From Arsenicicoccus cauae (GTDB lineage Bacteria; Actinomycetota; Actinomycetes; Actinomycetales; Dermatophilaceae): a stretch of DNA of 64,000 bases. The notes beneath the pieces were generated by a model that saw only the letters and a program-made list of their open reading frames with translations, ran no database searches and had not been told where the DNA came from. The stretch lies in NCBI RefSeq assembly GCF_009707125.1, contig NZ_WLVL01000006.1, positions 1 through 64,000 of the forward strand, written 5' to 3'. Of this stretch, positions 42,725 through 52,439 are shown piece after piece. A program made the position numbers and the translations under genes. Numbering within the stretch: position 1 is the first letter of the stretch; every line of letters begins with the position of its first letter.

Positions 42725-45700
42725 CTAGTCGTCTCCTCCTGTGCTCTTGCCAAACTTTCCGACCGCGCGGCCTATGAAACCCGCAGCCGCACCGCTTGCG
42801 CATGACAAGGCGACGTCTCCTCCCGATGTTCTTTCTCCATCGATGTAGTTGCCAATTCCTTCCGCGGCTACTCCTGCGATGCACCCTCCTGCGAGAGCAA
42901 CGCCTAAGCCCACGGGTCCAGCCTTTGAGACCAATCCCAGACCCGCTCCGGCAACCTCGCCAGCCACGTCTCCAACTGCGTCTCCGATGGACTTCTTCCC
43001 TGACCGATCAGTGGCGTTGCTGGGGTTGCCTGCGGCGTAGAGGTAGGGGTTGGTTTCGTAGGCGGTGGTGTCGGGTTGGGTGAAGCGCCCGGTGGTGGGG
43101 TCGTACCAGCGGGTGTCGGTGCGGTATAGGCCGGTGGCGTCGTCGTAGAGCAGGCCGTGGAACTGGATGCGGTTGGCCTTGGTGCCGCCGTCGTAGTGCT
43201 CGTCGGCGACGCGCCACTCGCCGTAGGGGGAGTATCGGTAGACCGCGGCTTCGAGGCCGTGATCGCCGGTTGCGGTGCTGGTGATCGAGCCTTGTCGGTC
43301 GGTCAGGTAGTAAAGGCCGGGGTCGGTCTTCCAGTCCCCGCCGTTGGGGGCCCACTTGTAGGCCAGGGGCTTGCCGGACGGGGAGAGCAGGTACTTGGTG
43401 GTGCCGGCGTTGTCGGTGCGGGTGGTGTCCAGTCCGATGGGGGATCGCTGCTGGGTGGAACCGTGGTTCCACCACATGAGGTTGCCCTGGTTGCTTTGCT
43501 GGACGTACCCGTACTCGTAGCGGTCGCTGGTGTTGGTGGTCATCGCTGTGGCCACGTGGTCAGCGGTCCACTCACTGGCGTGGTTGGGCACCCCGACGGC
43601 GGTGTCTCCGGCGGCGGTGAGCTCGTTGCCGTCCGCGTCGTAGGAGAACTTGCTGGCGTCGCCGTTGAGCGTGGTCAGCTGGTCCGCAGCGTTGTACCCG
43701 TAGCTGGTGGTGCCGGGCTGCCCGGCACCTCCCAGGTTCCCCGACCGGGTGTAGCTGGTGCGGTTGCCGTTCTTGTCATACGCGTACGTGAACGACGCCG
43801 ACGCCGCCCCGGCGGGGGTCTTCTCGACCGCGCTGGTCAGGCGCTTGAGGGAGTCGTAGCCGTAGCTGGTGACCGCGCCCTTGGCGATGACCGTGGCGCC
43901 GTTGGCGGTGTACCCCACGTGGTCGGTCATGGTCTGCACCTGGGTGCGGTCCGCGCCGGCGGCGGTGTACGTGTACGCGAAGTCGTTCAGGAGAGCCTGG
44001 TTCGGCGAACCCGCCTTGGTGCGGGTCACCCGGGAGGAGTTGTCGTAGGTGACGTCCTGCACGACGTTGGCGGGCATGACCCGCTTGTTCTCCAGGCCGT
44101 TCGCGTTATAGCCGAACTTGACGCACCCGGCCTGCGAGACCAGGTCCTGGGCGCAGGTGGCGCCGGGGAACCCGGCCGTGGTGACCTGGTTCGCGGCGTC
44201 GTAAGTGTACGTGGTGACGTTGCCGTCGGGGTCGGTGGAGGTGGTGACGTTCCCGGCCGGGTCATAGCCCACGGTCGAGGGGTTCGCGTGCGCCGGGGTC
44301 TTCATCGACACCAGCCGGTTCAGCGCGTCGTACTCCAGCGTCGACTGGTTGTAGGTGACGTTCCCGTCGGCGTCGTAGGTCAGATAGTTCGTCCACGGGT
44401 TCCCCGCGGGGGTGTCCGGGATGGAGTAGCTCACCTTCCGGTCCTGGTTGTCCCAGGTGTACGTGATCCGGTGCCCGCGGCCGTTGACCGAGGCCGTCAT
44501 CCGGCCCAGGGAGTCGTACTCGAAGGACTGGACTCCCAGCGGGGACGGGGGCGTGATCTTGGTCAAGTCCCCGTTCGCGTTGTATGTGTACCGGGTGACG
44601 TTGCCGTTGCCCTTGGTGATGGTGCACAGCTGGCCCGCGAACGGGGAGCAGTTCTCCGTGCCGTCCGTCGAGCCGGGCACGCTCCACGTGTACTTCAACG
44701 CGGCCCCGCCGGTCGCGGTGGTGTCGGTCTTGCTGGTCAGGTTCCCGACCGCGTCATAGGCCATCGACGTCTTGTTGCCCGCGTCGTCGGTGAGGCACTT
44801 GGGCCGGTCCGGGTTGGCCGAGTCCGTCGAGGCGCACGCCCCACCGGTGGTGTACACCGCCGAGGTGACCGCCCCGGTCGGGATCTGCACCTGGGTCGGG
44901 TTGTTCGCCGTGTCCCACGTGTACTTGGTGATGTTCCCGCCCGTCCCGCCAGCACCCATGGCATCGGTCGTGGTCGCGATCATCGAGTTCGCCGTCCACG
45001 ACGCCGACCGTGCCCGCCCCAACGGGTCGGTGACCTTGGTGACCCGCCCCACCGCGTCGATGGCGTAGGTCCACTTCTTCCCGTTCGGGTTCGTCTGCGT
45101 CGAGGACCCGGCCGCGTACGCGAAATCGGTGCCGTTCGCGGTGCCGTTCGCGTTCATCCCCGTCCACCGGTTCACGCGCCACACGCGTCCGCCGGCCTGG
45201 TAGCCGATGGTCAAGGTCACGCCACGAGCCGTGGTGATTCGGGCGAGGCGCCCGTTCGCGTCGTAGGTGTAGCTGGTGGTCTCGCCGTTGGCGTTGGTGT
45301 CCGAGGCCAGGCGTCCCGCCGCGTCGTAGGCGTACGTGATCGCCCGCCCCGCCGAATCAGTCAGCTTGGTGATCCGCTTGGCCGCGTCGTACGTGAACGT
45401 CGACGTGCGGCCCGCCGCGTCGACGACGCTCTGGATCTGTGTGGTCGACCCGTAGTAGAACTTCAGGCCGACCCCGTTGCGGTCGTTGTGCTGGATCAAG
45501 TACCCGCCCGCGGTGAACTTCAGCGTCTCTCCGGTGCCGTTGGTACGCACCGACTAGGACCCGTCCGCGTTCTTGATCAGCTTCGCGTTCACGCCCGTCG
45601 GCGCCGTCCACGTCGACCCCGACCCGGTGAACGTGGCCCGGAACCCCGACGGGCCCCGGAACACGACCGTGGAGGTCCCGACCTCCAGGCCCACGTCATG

Positions 45701-46348
45701 CCCACCCGACAGGGACCACTTGCCACCAAACGCGCCCGTGCGCGTGGCCAGGCCGTTGTAGAACCGGTCCCAGCTCGTCCCGATCCCCGGCCCGTTGAAC
45801 TTCAAGTCCGTCGACCGGACCACCAGATTCCCGTTGGCCACGTTCACCGCGACCGACAGCCCCTCGCGGATCTTGAACTCCTCCATCCCGTAGTGCCCCT
45901 GCACCCCCAGACCCGGCGCCGCGACAGCCTCGTCCGGGTCCACCGCCGCGACCCGCTCCGGCGCAGCCACGTGAGGAGCCGCACGTCCACCCGTGGCCTG
46001 CACCACACTCTCGAGACCATCACCGCTGCCCTCGTACGTCCACCGCGCCGACGGCGGCGGGACCATCCCCACTGCACCCCTGCGCACCTGACCCGGCGCG
46101 CTCCAGCGGCTCTTGGCGACCTTGTCCTTCACCCACCCCGGCGCCTCCGGGTGGGTCGGGGCCTTCTTGCCCTTGTCCCCCGGGTTCGGGCCCACTTTCG
46201 ACCTCGAATGCCCCGGGGATGGCGGCTTCGGATCCGCCCCCACAGCCCCGGCGGTACCACCCAACGACGTCGCGACCAACGACACCGTCGCAGCAGTCAC
46301 CAGCACCGACTTCCGAGTACGACCCGTCCACGATGACGAACCAGCCAT
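42725..46348 (-). pseudogene. Secreted RHS/YD-repeat protein gene interrupted by a single amber codon
   Basis: The ATG at 46348 follows GAGGAG by six bases and gives a signal peptide (SVLVTAATVSLVATSLGG). The frame ends at a TAG (45554-45556) after about 264 residues and continues open in the same phase for 943 more codons. Without that TAG the protein would be about 1207 residues, in the normal range. More than a dozen YD repeats of the kind YDAAGRLASDT and YDSLGRMTASV follow, then the RHS core LYRTDTRWYDPTTGRFTQPD. After NATDRSG comes a variable tip of about 92 residues that is rich in Gly/Ala (GLGLVSKAGPVGLGVALAGG) and looks membrane-active. The damage is one codon, so the loss is recent or a base-call error, or the part after the TAG is re-initiated at the GTG at 45550. 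Confidence 0.82.
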
Positions 46349-46460
46349 AACGAGCTCCTCAGGCTTAGACACGCTCAGTGATCACGCAGAACCTGTGTGT
46401 CACTGCAACGTGCGCCTCGCACCAGGCCACGTCAACCAGGGTAAACGAAGAATCACCCAC

Positions 46461-46688
46461 ATGGACCTCACCCCCCCCGTGGCGGTCGTGGCGGCCGACG
46501 CGCTCGTCCTCCTGGCGCCAGCCAACCGCGACCGGCTCGCGCTGTGCGCTTCACCAACCTGCCAAGAGATGTTCGTTGACAACAGCCAGAGCCACACCCG
46601 CCGCTGGTGCGACATGAACATCTGCGGCAACCGGAGCAAGAAGGCCCGCCATCGCGCCGCAACCCGACCACCTCGATCGGGCGCCTGA
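46461..46688 (+). CDS. CGNR zinc-finger protein, N-terminally short
   Basis: A protein of 75 residues carrying the zf-CGNR domain: LCASPTCQEMFVDNS with the first Cys pair, then RRWCDMNICGNRSKKARH with the second pair and the name-giving CGNR. Members are usually about 180 residues with an N-terminal ABATE domain, which is missing here. The ATG at 46461 has no clear ribosome site. It is probably the surviving end of a regulator gene cut by the accessory insertion that brought the RHS gene. A working zinc-finger fragment cannot be excluded. Confidence 0.55.
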   Translation: MDLTPPVAVVAADALVLLAPANRDRLALCASPTCQEMFVDNSQSHTRRWCDMNICGNRSKKARHRAATRPPRSGA

Positions 46689-46704
46689 ACCCCGCGGCCG
46701 TCCG

Positions 46705-47592
46705 TCAGAGACTGTGCTCCAGGAAGCCGACGAGAGCGGCTACGACTTGGCTCGGGTTCTCCTCTGCCATGTGGTGCCCGCTGTCGATGCGTGCGGTCGT
46801 GATCGGCCCAGCCACCCAGTCCCTCCACAACGCGGCCGGGTCCCCGTAGAGCTGTTCCAGGTCGTCGCGGATGGACCAGCCGACCAGGGTCGGGCACGGG
46901 ATCGTGCGGCCTTCGGTGCGCGCCGCGCGGTCGTGGTCCAGGTCGGCGCTCAGGCCTGCTCGATAGTCCTCGAGCATGGCGCGGATGGTGTCGGGGCGCC
47001 GGATCGCCGCGGCCACGTAGTCGAAGTTCTCCGGCCCCATCGCGGCCCGCTTGTCGGCGTCGAGCTCGTACCACGCGTCGGGATCGGCGGTGATGACCCG
47101 TTCGGCGTGCGGGGAGCCGGTGTAGAAGAACCAGTGCCACCACTCGGTGGCGAAGCGGGTGTTGACCCGCTCGTCCGCTTCGAGGCGCGGCACGGCGTCG
47201 AGAACCCCCAGCGCCGTGACTCTTCCGGGGTGGTCGAGGGCACACGTGTAGGCCACTCCCATGCCTCGATCGTGGCCGATCACGGCGAATCGGTCATGAC
47301 CGAGGGCCTCCGCAAGCGCCACCGTGTCGCCGGCCTTCGCCTCGGCGCAGTAGACCTTGTGCGCCGCGTCCGGGGTGGGCTTGCTGGAGCGTCCGTAGCC
47401 CCGCACGTCCGGGCAGATCACCGTGTAGCCGGCATCCGCCAGACGGGGAGCGACCTGGTACCACGTGGTGTGCGCCCGAGGATGACCGTGCAGCAGCACC
47501 ACCGCCGGACCCTCACCTCCCGAGCGTCCGTGAAGCGTCACCCCCGTCTCCAGGGACAGGTCCCACTCGTCGAAGCCGCCGAAGAAGGTCAC
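46705..47592 (-). CDS. Alpha/beta hydrolase, haloacetate (fluoroacetate) dehalogenase-like
   Basis: A protein of 295 residues from a GTG. VLLHGHPRAHTTW is the oxyanion loop, VIGHDRGMGVAY holds the nucleophile Asp, and DSGHHMAEENP the catalytic His. WWHWFFYTGSP matches the halide-pocket His-Trp of fluoroacetate dehalogenases. Those enzymes bind the carboxylate with two Arg in the pattern D-R-G-A-R; here the second Arg is replaced by Gly (D-R-G-M-G), so the substrate may be an epoxide, ester or different haloacid. TAGCGT lies six bases before the GTG, fitting a leaderless start. It is not part of a visible operon. Confidence 0.78.
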   Translation of the reverse strand: MTFFGGFDEWDLSLETGVTLHGRSGGEGPAVVLLHGHPRAHTTWYQVAPRLADAGYTVICPDVRGYGRSSKPTPDAAHKVYCAEAKAGDTVALAEALGHDRFAVIGHDRGMGVAYTCALDHPGRVTALGVLDAVPRLEADERVNTRFATEWWHWFFYTGSPHAERVITADPDAWYELDADKRAAMGPENFDYVAAAIRRPDTIRAMLEDYRAGLSADLDHDRAARTEGRTIPCPTLVGWSIRDDLEQLYGDPAALWRDWVAGPITTARIDSGHHMAEENPSQVVAALVGFLEHSL

Positions 47593-47598
47593 GAGCTC

Positions 47599-47604
47599 AC
47601 GCTA
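47599..47604 (-). promoter_or_regulatory. -10 box for leaderless hydrolase gene
   Basis: TAGCGT on the minus strand, six bases before the GTG at 47592. Confidence 0.4.
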
Positions 47605-47820
47605 GCCGCGGATGAGGTCGTGCGGGGGGCCTCGCCAGGACCCGCGAGGCAACCGCTTCTGGGGATCGCGATCACGCGACCTTTTGTCACCGGTGCCGAA
47701 GCAGCGCAGCCGCTGAGGCGACCCCGACACCGGGGAAGGATGGTGACGCTATGGCGACACCGAAGCTCCCCAAAGATGGGGCGGCGGTGGCGGGGGGTGA
47801 GGGGGTCAGGTGGTGGCCCT

Positions 47821-47852
47821 CAGGGGCGCCCACCATGCGGTGAGCGCCCCTG
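47821..47852 (-). terminator. Terminator hairpin after the PIG-L gene
   Basis: CAGGGGCGC and GCGCCCCTG are exact nine-base arms around 14 bases, 13 bases beyond the stop at 47865. The remaining 47605-47820 shows no gene. Confidence 0.65.
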
Positions 47853-47864
47853 CAGCACCAGGGA

Positions 47865-50693
47865 TTACCGACGCGGACGCGACGGGGTGACGGAGGACGA
47901 CAGGGTCGTGTCGCCCGGGCCGTCCCACCCGACCAGCGCGGTCGGCGTGCCGACCGACGGGCGCGTGACCGGCACCCGCACCGCGAGCGTCCCGCGACCG
48001 GGCACCTCGACGGTCCGGCGGCCGAGCACGCCAGAGGCGTCCATCAGCGAGACGTGGGCCACGCCGGCGCGCGCCGCACGCACGGTGACCACGGCCTCGC
48101 CATACGCCGGTCGCACCGACTCGATCCAGCCACCGGTGCGCAGGGTCGCCGACGGACCACCCGCGAGGGCGACGTTGTCGACGACGGCCTGGGCCACGGA
48201 CTGCGGCGAGTCGAGCGAGGACAGCGCCTCGAGCGGGATCACCGGCTCGGTCGGCGTGGTCGAGCGACCGGCCGGAGGGGTGTAGCCGTCGAGCCGCACC
48301 TGACCCCAGCGGTAGGGGTCACCCTGCACGCCGCCCCACACGGACCAGCCGATGCGGGTCTGCCCGGTCTTGTCCTGCGTGTCGGAGTCGTAGGGAAGGA
48401 TGTTGAGCCCCAGGTGAGCCGGGTCCACGGCTGCCGGAAGCTCGCTCATCGGGATCGCCACCTCGGCGGTGTAGCCGCCACCGACACCGCTGGGCTTGAC
48501 CGCCCACCGCATGCCGGGCGCCGTCTGCGCGGCCGGCCCCTGGTGGTTGTCGGCGTCACGCAGCGCGCACGCCGGCCCCTCCGCGGTGAACGGCAGGATC
48601 GCGGCCTTGAAGGTCGTCGACGTGTTCTCCGAGGTGCCGCGCGGGTCGATCGCGATCTCCAGGGAGTCGGTGCGCCAGTGCCGCTTGCAGTCGTTGGTGG
48701 CGAGCGCCGTGCCCTTGGTGTCGTCGACGACGGTGGCGGCGACGTAGAGCGTGTCATCGTCCCAGCTGACCCACGCCTGGCCAGAGCAGTCGGCGGCCGA
48801 GTCGCAGGCCGCGCCCTCCCAGACGCGCGAGATGTCCAGCGCCGCACCGGGATACTCCCCGGCGGAGACGACGCCGTCGAGGGTCGGCTTGGCCCTGGGC
48901 GCCACGGTCTGCGGGACGAGCTCGAGGGCCTGCGGGGTGCTGGCGGTGCCCGTGGAGCTGGTCGTCTCGAGGGTGTAGGCGTAGTCCCCGCCCGGCGCGC
49001 CCGTCTTGAGCGTCGCCTCGGTGTTGGTCACGGTGAAGGTCACCGTGGCGCTGGCCCCGGGCGCGAGCGGCCCGTACGCCCGGCTGGCCGGGGCGACGGA
49101 GAAGCCCGCCGGTGGCTTGAGGGTCACCTGGCCGGACTGGGTGCTGCCGGAGGAGTTGGTGACCACCACCGGTATGTCGCGCCGCCCGCCGCTGGCCACG
49201 GTGAGCACAGGGGCGACGGTGCCGCTCAGCTGGGGCACCTGCACGTCGCGGGTCCAGGCCTCGAACTGCTCCACCTGCGGCAGCCACTGCTGGTGGGCGG
49301 TGACGGCCGGGGCGACGAGGATCGACCGGTCGACATAGCCGCTTCCCTGCGCCGACGTGAGGCGCACCGCGAGGCGCGAGCGCGCGCCCGTGGCCGCACC
49401 GCTCGGCGCGGTCAGGGTGAAGCGCACCTGAGCGGTTCGGCCCGCCGCGAGGCGGGTCGGGAGGGTGCCGGCCTGCACGGTCCACCCGTCGGGGAGGGTC
49501 GGCTGAGCCTGCAGTCCGGTGAGGGCCTGCGCGGCGGGGGCGGTCACCGTGAGCGTGCCGGTGACCCGGCCGCCGGGCTGGATGTAGGCCTGGTCGGTGG
49601 TGAGGACGGCGCCGGTGCCGAGCGGCAGGGCACCGGCGGGGCGGGTGAGCGCCCCGGCGATGGCGCCGTCAGCGGCCGTCGCGGCGGCGGAGCCGGGCTC
49701 GGGGATCGGCACCCGCGACTCGATCTGCGTCATCGTGTCGCAGCCGATCTTGGTCGGGTCGGTCGGCACGTCGGGGAAGCCGGCCCAGCCCTGGGTGACG
49801 TACTGCCGCTGGGCCTCACGCTCCACGGCGGCCCAGGTGCGCCCGTCGGGGGCGCGCTCGCCGCCCCACACGCCATAGACGTCACGCGTCGCGTCCCGCG
49901 GCACCAGCGTGGAGCCGCAGGTGGGGCCGGTGGACGAGGTGCCGGCGAAGGACCGGGTCAGCAGCCGCGAGGGCGCCCAGGGCTTGAGGCCCTCCGTGGT
50001 GATCTGCTCAGGGAAGCGCGCCGGGTCACCGGCGGCGCGGTAGGCCTCGACGGCGAGGCGCGCGGCCTCCTGGTGGTTGCCGTGGTTGCCCGGCGACGGG
50101 GCTGGGTCCATGGTCATCAGCACCTCGGGCCGGGTCTGGCGGATGATGCGGACGGTGCGGGCGAGGGTGTCGTCGTGACCCCAGACCTTGCGGGTCAGCG
50201 GCTCGGAGACGGTGTAGTAGAAGTCGACCTTGTCGAGGTTGTAGACGTTGGTGATGCCGGCCTTGCCGACGGCCCGCCGCTCCTCCGCCTCGCGGAGCAG
50301 ACCGAGGGCCGGACCCTCCTCGGGCCCGGCGGCGTTGCCGCCGCCCTCCCCGCGCGTGACGGTGACCACGCCGCTCTTCACGCCATACCGCTGGCGCCAG
50401 AGCCCGAGCGTGGACAAGGTGCCCGCCTCGTCGTCGGGATGGGCTCCGATGTAGAGCAGGCCGAGGTCCACCGGAGTCCCGATGGACGTGTCCCGGACCT
50501 GCTGGCCGGGCCCGCGGGCGAAGGCCTGGAGGCTGCCGTTGCGGGCGTCGGAGCGGGCGTCGGCGTGGTCGTCCGAGGGGGCGGCGACCGCGCTGCCGAT
50601 GGCCGTGGTGCCGGCCGTGAGAGCTGCCGTGACGGCGGCCAGGGTGGTGAGTGCGGCGCGTCCTCGTCGACGTCCCGCGGGATGTGGTGCCAT
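47865..50693 (-). CDS. Secreted PIG-L deacetylase with NEW3-like and CBM9-like domains
   Basis: A protein of 942 residues. An Arg-rich signal peptide (1-38) ends near AVAA. The PIG-L/LmbE N-acetylglucosamine deacetylase domain runs from about 78 to 290, with the zinc motif AHPDDE at 84-89 and a later His in GNHGNHQEA. Two beta-rich modules follow (about 360-580), the second of the NEW3/alpha-galactosidase-associated type (VTNSSGSTQSGQV). A family 9 carbohydrate-binding-like domain spans about 605-790 (WVSWDDDTLYVAATVVDD). AAGGAG precedes the ATG. It is the fifth gene after PfkB, binding protein and two permeases, with a 30-base gap, so it probably trims an N-acetylated glycan outside the cell before uptake. 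Confidence 0.88.
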   Translation of the reverse strand: MAPHPAGRRRGRAALTTLAAVTAALTAGTTAIGSAVAAPSDDHADARSDARNGSLQAFARGPGQQVRDTSIGTPVDLGLLYIGAHPDDEAGTLSTLGLWRQRYGVKSGVVTVTRGEGGGNAAGPEEGPALGLLREAEERRAVGKAGITNVYNLDKVDFYYTVSEPLTRKVWGHDDTLARTVRIIRQTRPEVLMTMDPAPSPGNHGNHQEAARLAVEAYRAAGDPARFPEQITTEGLKPWAPSRLLTRSFAGTSSTGPTCGSTLVPRDATRDVYGVWGGERAPDGRTWAAVEREAQRQYVTQGWAGFPDVPTDPTKIGCDTMTQIESRVPIPEPGSAAATAADGAIAGALTRPAGALPLGTGAVLTTDQAYIQPGGRVTGTLTVTAPAAQALTGLQAQPTLPDGWTVQAGTLPTRLAAGRTAQVRFTLTAPSGAATGARSRLAVRLTSAQGSGYVDRSILVAPAVTAHQQWLPQVEQFEAWTRDVQVPQLSGTVAPVLTVASGGRRDIPVVVTNSSGSTQSGQVTLKPPAGFSVAPASRAYGPLAPGASATVTFTVTNTEATLKTGAPGGDYAYTLETTSSTGTASTPQALELVPQTVAPRAKPTLDGVVSAGEYPGAALDISRVWEGAACDSAADCSGQAWVSWDDDTLYVAATVVDDTKGTALATNDCKRHWRTDSLEIAIDPRGTSENTSTTFKAAILPFTAEGPACALRDADNHQGPAAQTAPGMRWAVKPSGVGGGYTAEVAIPMSELPAAVDPAHLGLNILPYDSDTQDKTGQTRIGWSVWGGVQGDPYRWGQVRLDGYTPPAGRSTTPTEPVIPLEALSSLDSPQSVAQAVVDNVALAGGPSATLRTGGWIESVRPAYGEAVVTVRAARAGVAHVSLMDASGVLGRRTVEVPGRGTLAVRVPVTRPSVGTPTALVGWDGPGDTTLSSSVTPSRPRR

Positions 50694-50723
50694 GCCGTGC
50701 TCCTTCTGGGGGTTGGAACCGGA

Positions 50724-51524
50724 CTACTCGCGGACGGCGCCCTCGAGCATCCCGGCGATGAAGTGGCGTTGCAGGAAGAGGTAGACGATGACCACCGGCA
50801 GCGCGACGAGCACGGCGCCGGCGGCGAGCAGGGTGAAGCCCTGGGTGTACTGCCCCTGGAAGAACGCGAGCCCGAGCGGTGCGGTGCGCAGCTCGTCGGT
50901 GCTGGCCATGACCAGCGGGATGAGGAACTCGTTCCAGGTCCACATGAAGGTCAGGACCAGCAGGGTCGTGATCGCGGGGCGGGCGAGCGGCACGAGGACG
51001 CGCCACAGCGTCTGCCAGCTGGTCGCGCCGTCCAGGCGGGCCGCCTCGACGATCGAGCGGCTGGAGGAGCGGAAGTAGGTGCGCAACCAGAAGGTCCCGA
51101 AGGCGACCGACTGCGCCACCTGCGGCAGCACGATCGCCCAGATGGTGTTGGTCAACCCCAGCGAGCGCAGGTCGTAGTAGAGCGGCACGATGATCGCCTC
51201 CGCCGGCATCATGATGCCCAGCAGGAAGACGTAGAACAGCACCGTCTGCCCGCGGAAGCGCAAGGCGCCCAGGGCATATCCCGCCATGATCGACAGCGGC
51301 GTCGCGATCGCCAGCACCAGCGCCGAGACGAGCACGCTGGTGCGCATCAGGCTCGCGAAGTGCCCCTGCTCCCAGGCCGCCCCGACGTTGGCGAGACCGC
51401 CCGGCGAGCCCGCGTCGTGCCCGAAGGCGCCGATGACGACGGTGAGGATGGGATAGATCGCGAAGAGGGCGAAGACCCCGAGGATGACGTAGTTGGCGAG
51501 CTGCTCGCCGCGGCTGATCCTCAT
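50724..51524 (-). CDS. Carbohydrate ABC transporter permease, second subunit (MalG-like)
   Basis: A protein of 266 residues with six hydrophobic helices, of the CUT1 type. The EAA loop is EAARLDGATSWQTLWRVLVP, which contacts the ATPase. The ATG overlaps the stop of the first permease by 4 bases (ATGA). No ATPase gene is in the operon; CUT1 importers of actinobacteria commonly share the housekeeping MsiK-type ATPase, which is expected elsewhere in the genome. The partner is the permease at 51521-52438. Confidence 0.9.
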   Translation of the reverse strand: MRISRGEQLANYVILGVFALFAIYPILTVVIGAFGHDAGSPGGLANVGAAWEQGHFASLMRTSVLVSALVLAIATPLSIMAGYALGALRFRGQTVLFYVFLLGIMMPAEAIIVPLYYDLRSLGLTNTIWAIVLPQVAQSVAFGTFWLRTYFRSSSRSIVEAARLDGATSWQTLWRVLVPLARPAITTLLVLTFMWTWNEFLIPLVMASTDELRTAPLGLAFFQGQYTQGFTLLAAGAVLVALPVVIVYLFLQRHFIAGMLEGAVRE

Positions 51525-52438
51525 GACTCCCCCCGCTCGACGACCCGGGTGATCAGGAAGGAGATGGCGAAGACGATCACCGTCAAGGTCACCCCGATCG
51601 CGCACGCGAGCCCGACCTGCCCGGTCTCGAAGGCCCGGTGGTAGACCTCGTAGGACGGGACGGAGGTCTGGTTGCCGGGGCCGCCGCGCGTCGTGACGTA
51701 GACGAGGTCGAAGGTCTTGAGGGCCGCGATCACCGTCAGGGTCAGGGCCACCGAGATCTCGCCGCGCACGGCCGGCAGGGTGATCGCGAAGAACTCGCGC
51801 ACGGGCCCCGCGCCGTCGAGGCGGGCCGCCTCGTAGAGCGCCTTGTCGATCTGGCCCATCCCCCCGAGCATCAGCACCGTGACCAGCCCCGTCTCGAACC
51901 ACGTGCCGATGAGGCCGACGGCCGGCAGGGCCAGCGCGTAGTCGCCGAGCCAGGCCCGCCCCAGGTCGCCGAGACCGACCGCTGACAGCACCGAGTTGAG
52001 CGTGCCCTCGGGGGCGTAGATGCGCCGCCAGGCCACCGCCACCACGACCATCGCCACGACCTGCGGGAGGAAGACGACCGTGCGGAAGAAGGTCAGCCCC
52101 CGCACCTTGGCCCGGTTGAGGATCGCGGCCAGGAGCAGGCCGACGACCAGGGGTATGACGGCGAAGAACACGATGAGGACCAGCGCGTGGCCGAAGGCCG
52201 CCCGCAACCCCTCGTCCTGCACCACGCGGGCGTAGTTGTCCAGCCCCACCCACGTGCCGAGCGTCAGCCCGTCCCAGTCGTAGAGCGAGATCTGGACCGA
52301 TCGCAGCAAGGGGTAGAGCAGGAAGGCGCCATACACGAGCAGGGCGGGAGCGGCATACGCCCACCCGATCGCCCGAGGCTCGCCCGGGGGACCACCGGAC
52401 CGCCGGGAGAGCCTCGGGCTGCGGGTGCTCGCGCTCAT
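51521..52438 (-). CDS. Carbohydrate ABC transporter permease, first subunit (MalF-like)
   Basis: A protein of 305 residues from the ATG at 52438, one base beyond the binding-protein stop. Six hydrophobic helices are present, the first at WAYAAPALLVYGAFLLYPLL, and the EAA loop is EAARLDGAGPVREFFAITLP. It is a CUT1 sugar permease and pairs with the next gene. The five upstream codons of the frame (MARAD) overlap the binding-protein gene and were not used. Confidence 0.9.
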   Translation of the reverse strand: MSASTRSPRLSRRSGGPPGEPRAIGWAYAAPALLVYGAFLLYPLLRSVQISLYDWDGLTLGTWVGLDNYARVVQDEGLRAAFGHALVLIVFFAVIPLVVGLLLAAILNRAKVRGLTFFRTVVFLPQVVAMVVVAVAWRRIYAPEGTLNSVLSAVGLGDLGRAWLGDYALALPAVGLIGTWFETGLVTVLMLGGMGQIDKALYEAARLDGAGPVREFFAITLPAVRGEISVALTLTVIAALKTFDLVYVTTRGGPGNQTSVPSYEVYHRAFETGQVGLACAIGVTLTVIVFAISFLITRVVERGES

Positions 52439-52439
52439 G

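Noticed and set aside
45554-45556. TAG in the RHS gene as pyrrolysine or other recoding
   Set aside because: No pyrrolysine genes or stem structure are seen and the host type does not normally recode TAG; a nonsense mutation is simpler.
43157-46336. Plus-strand frame of 1059 codons opposite the RHS gene
   Set aside because: Antisense of YD repeats; its Val/Gly/Arg periodicity mirrors the repeat structure on the real strand.
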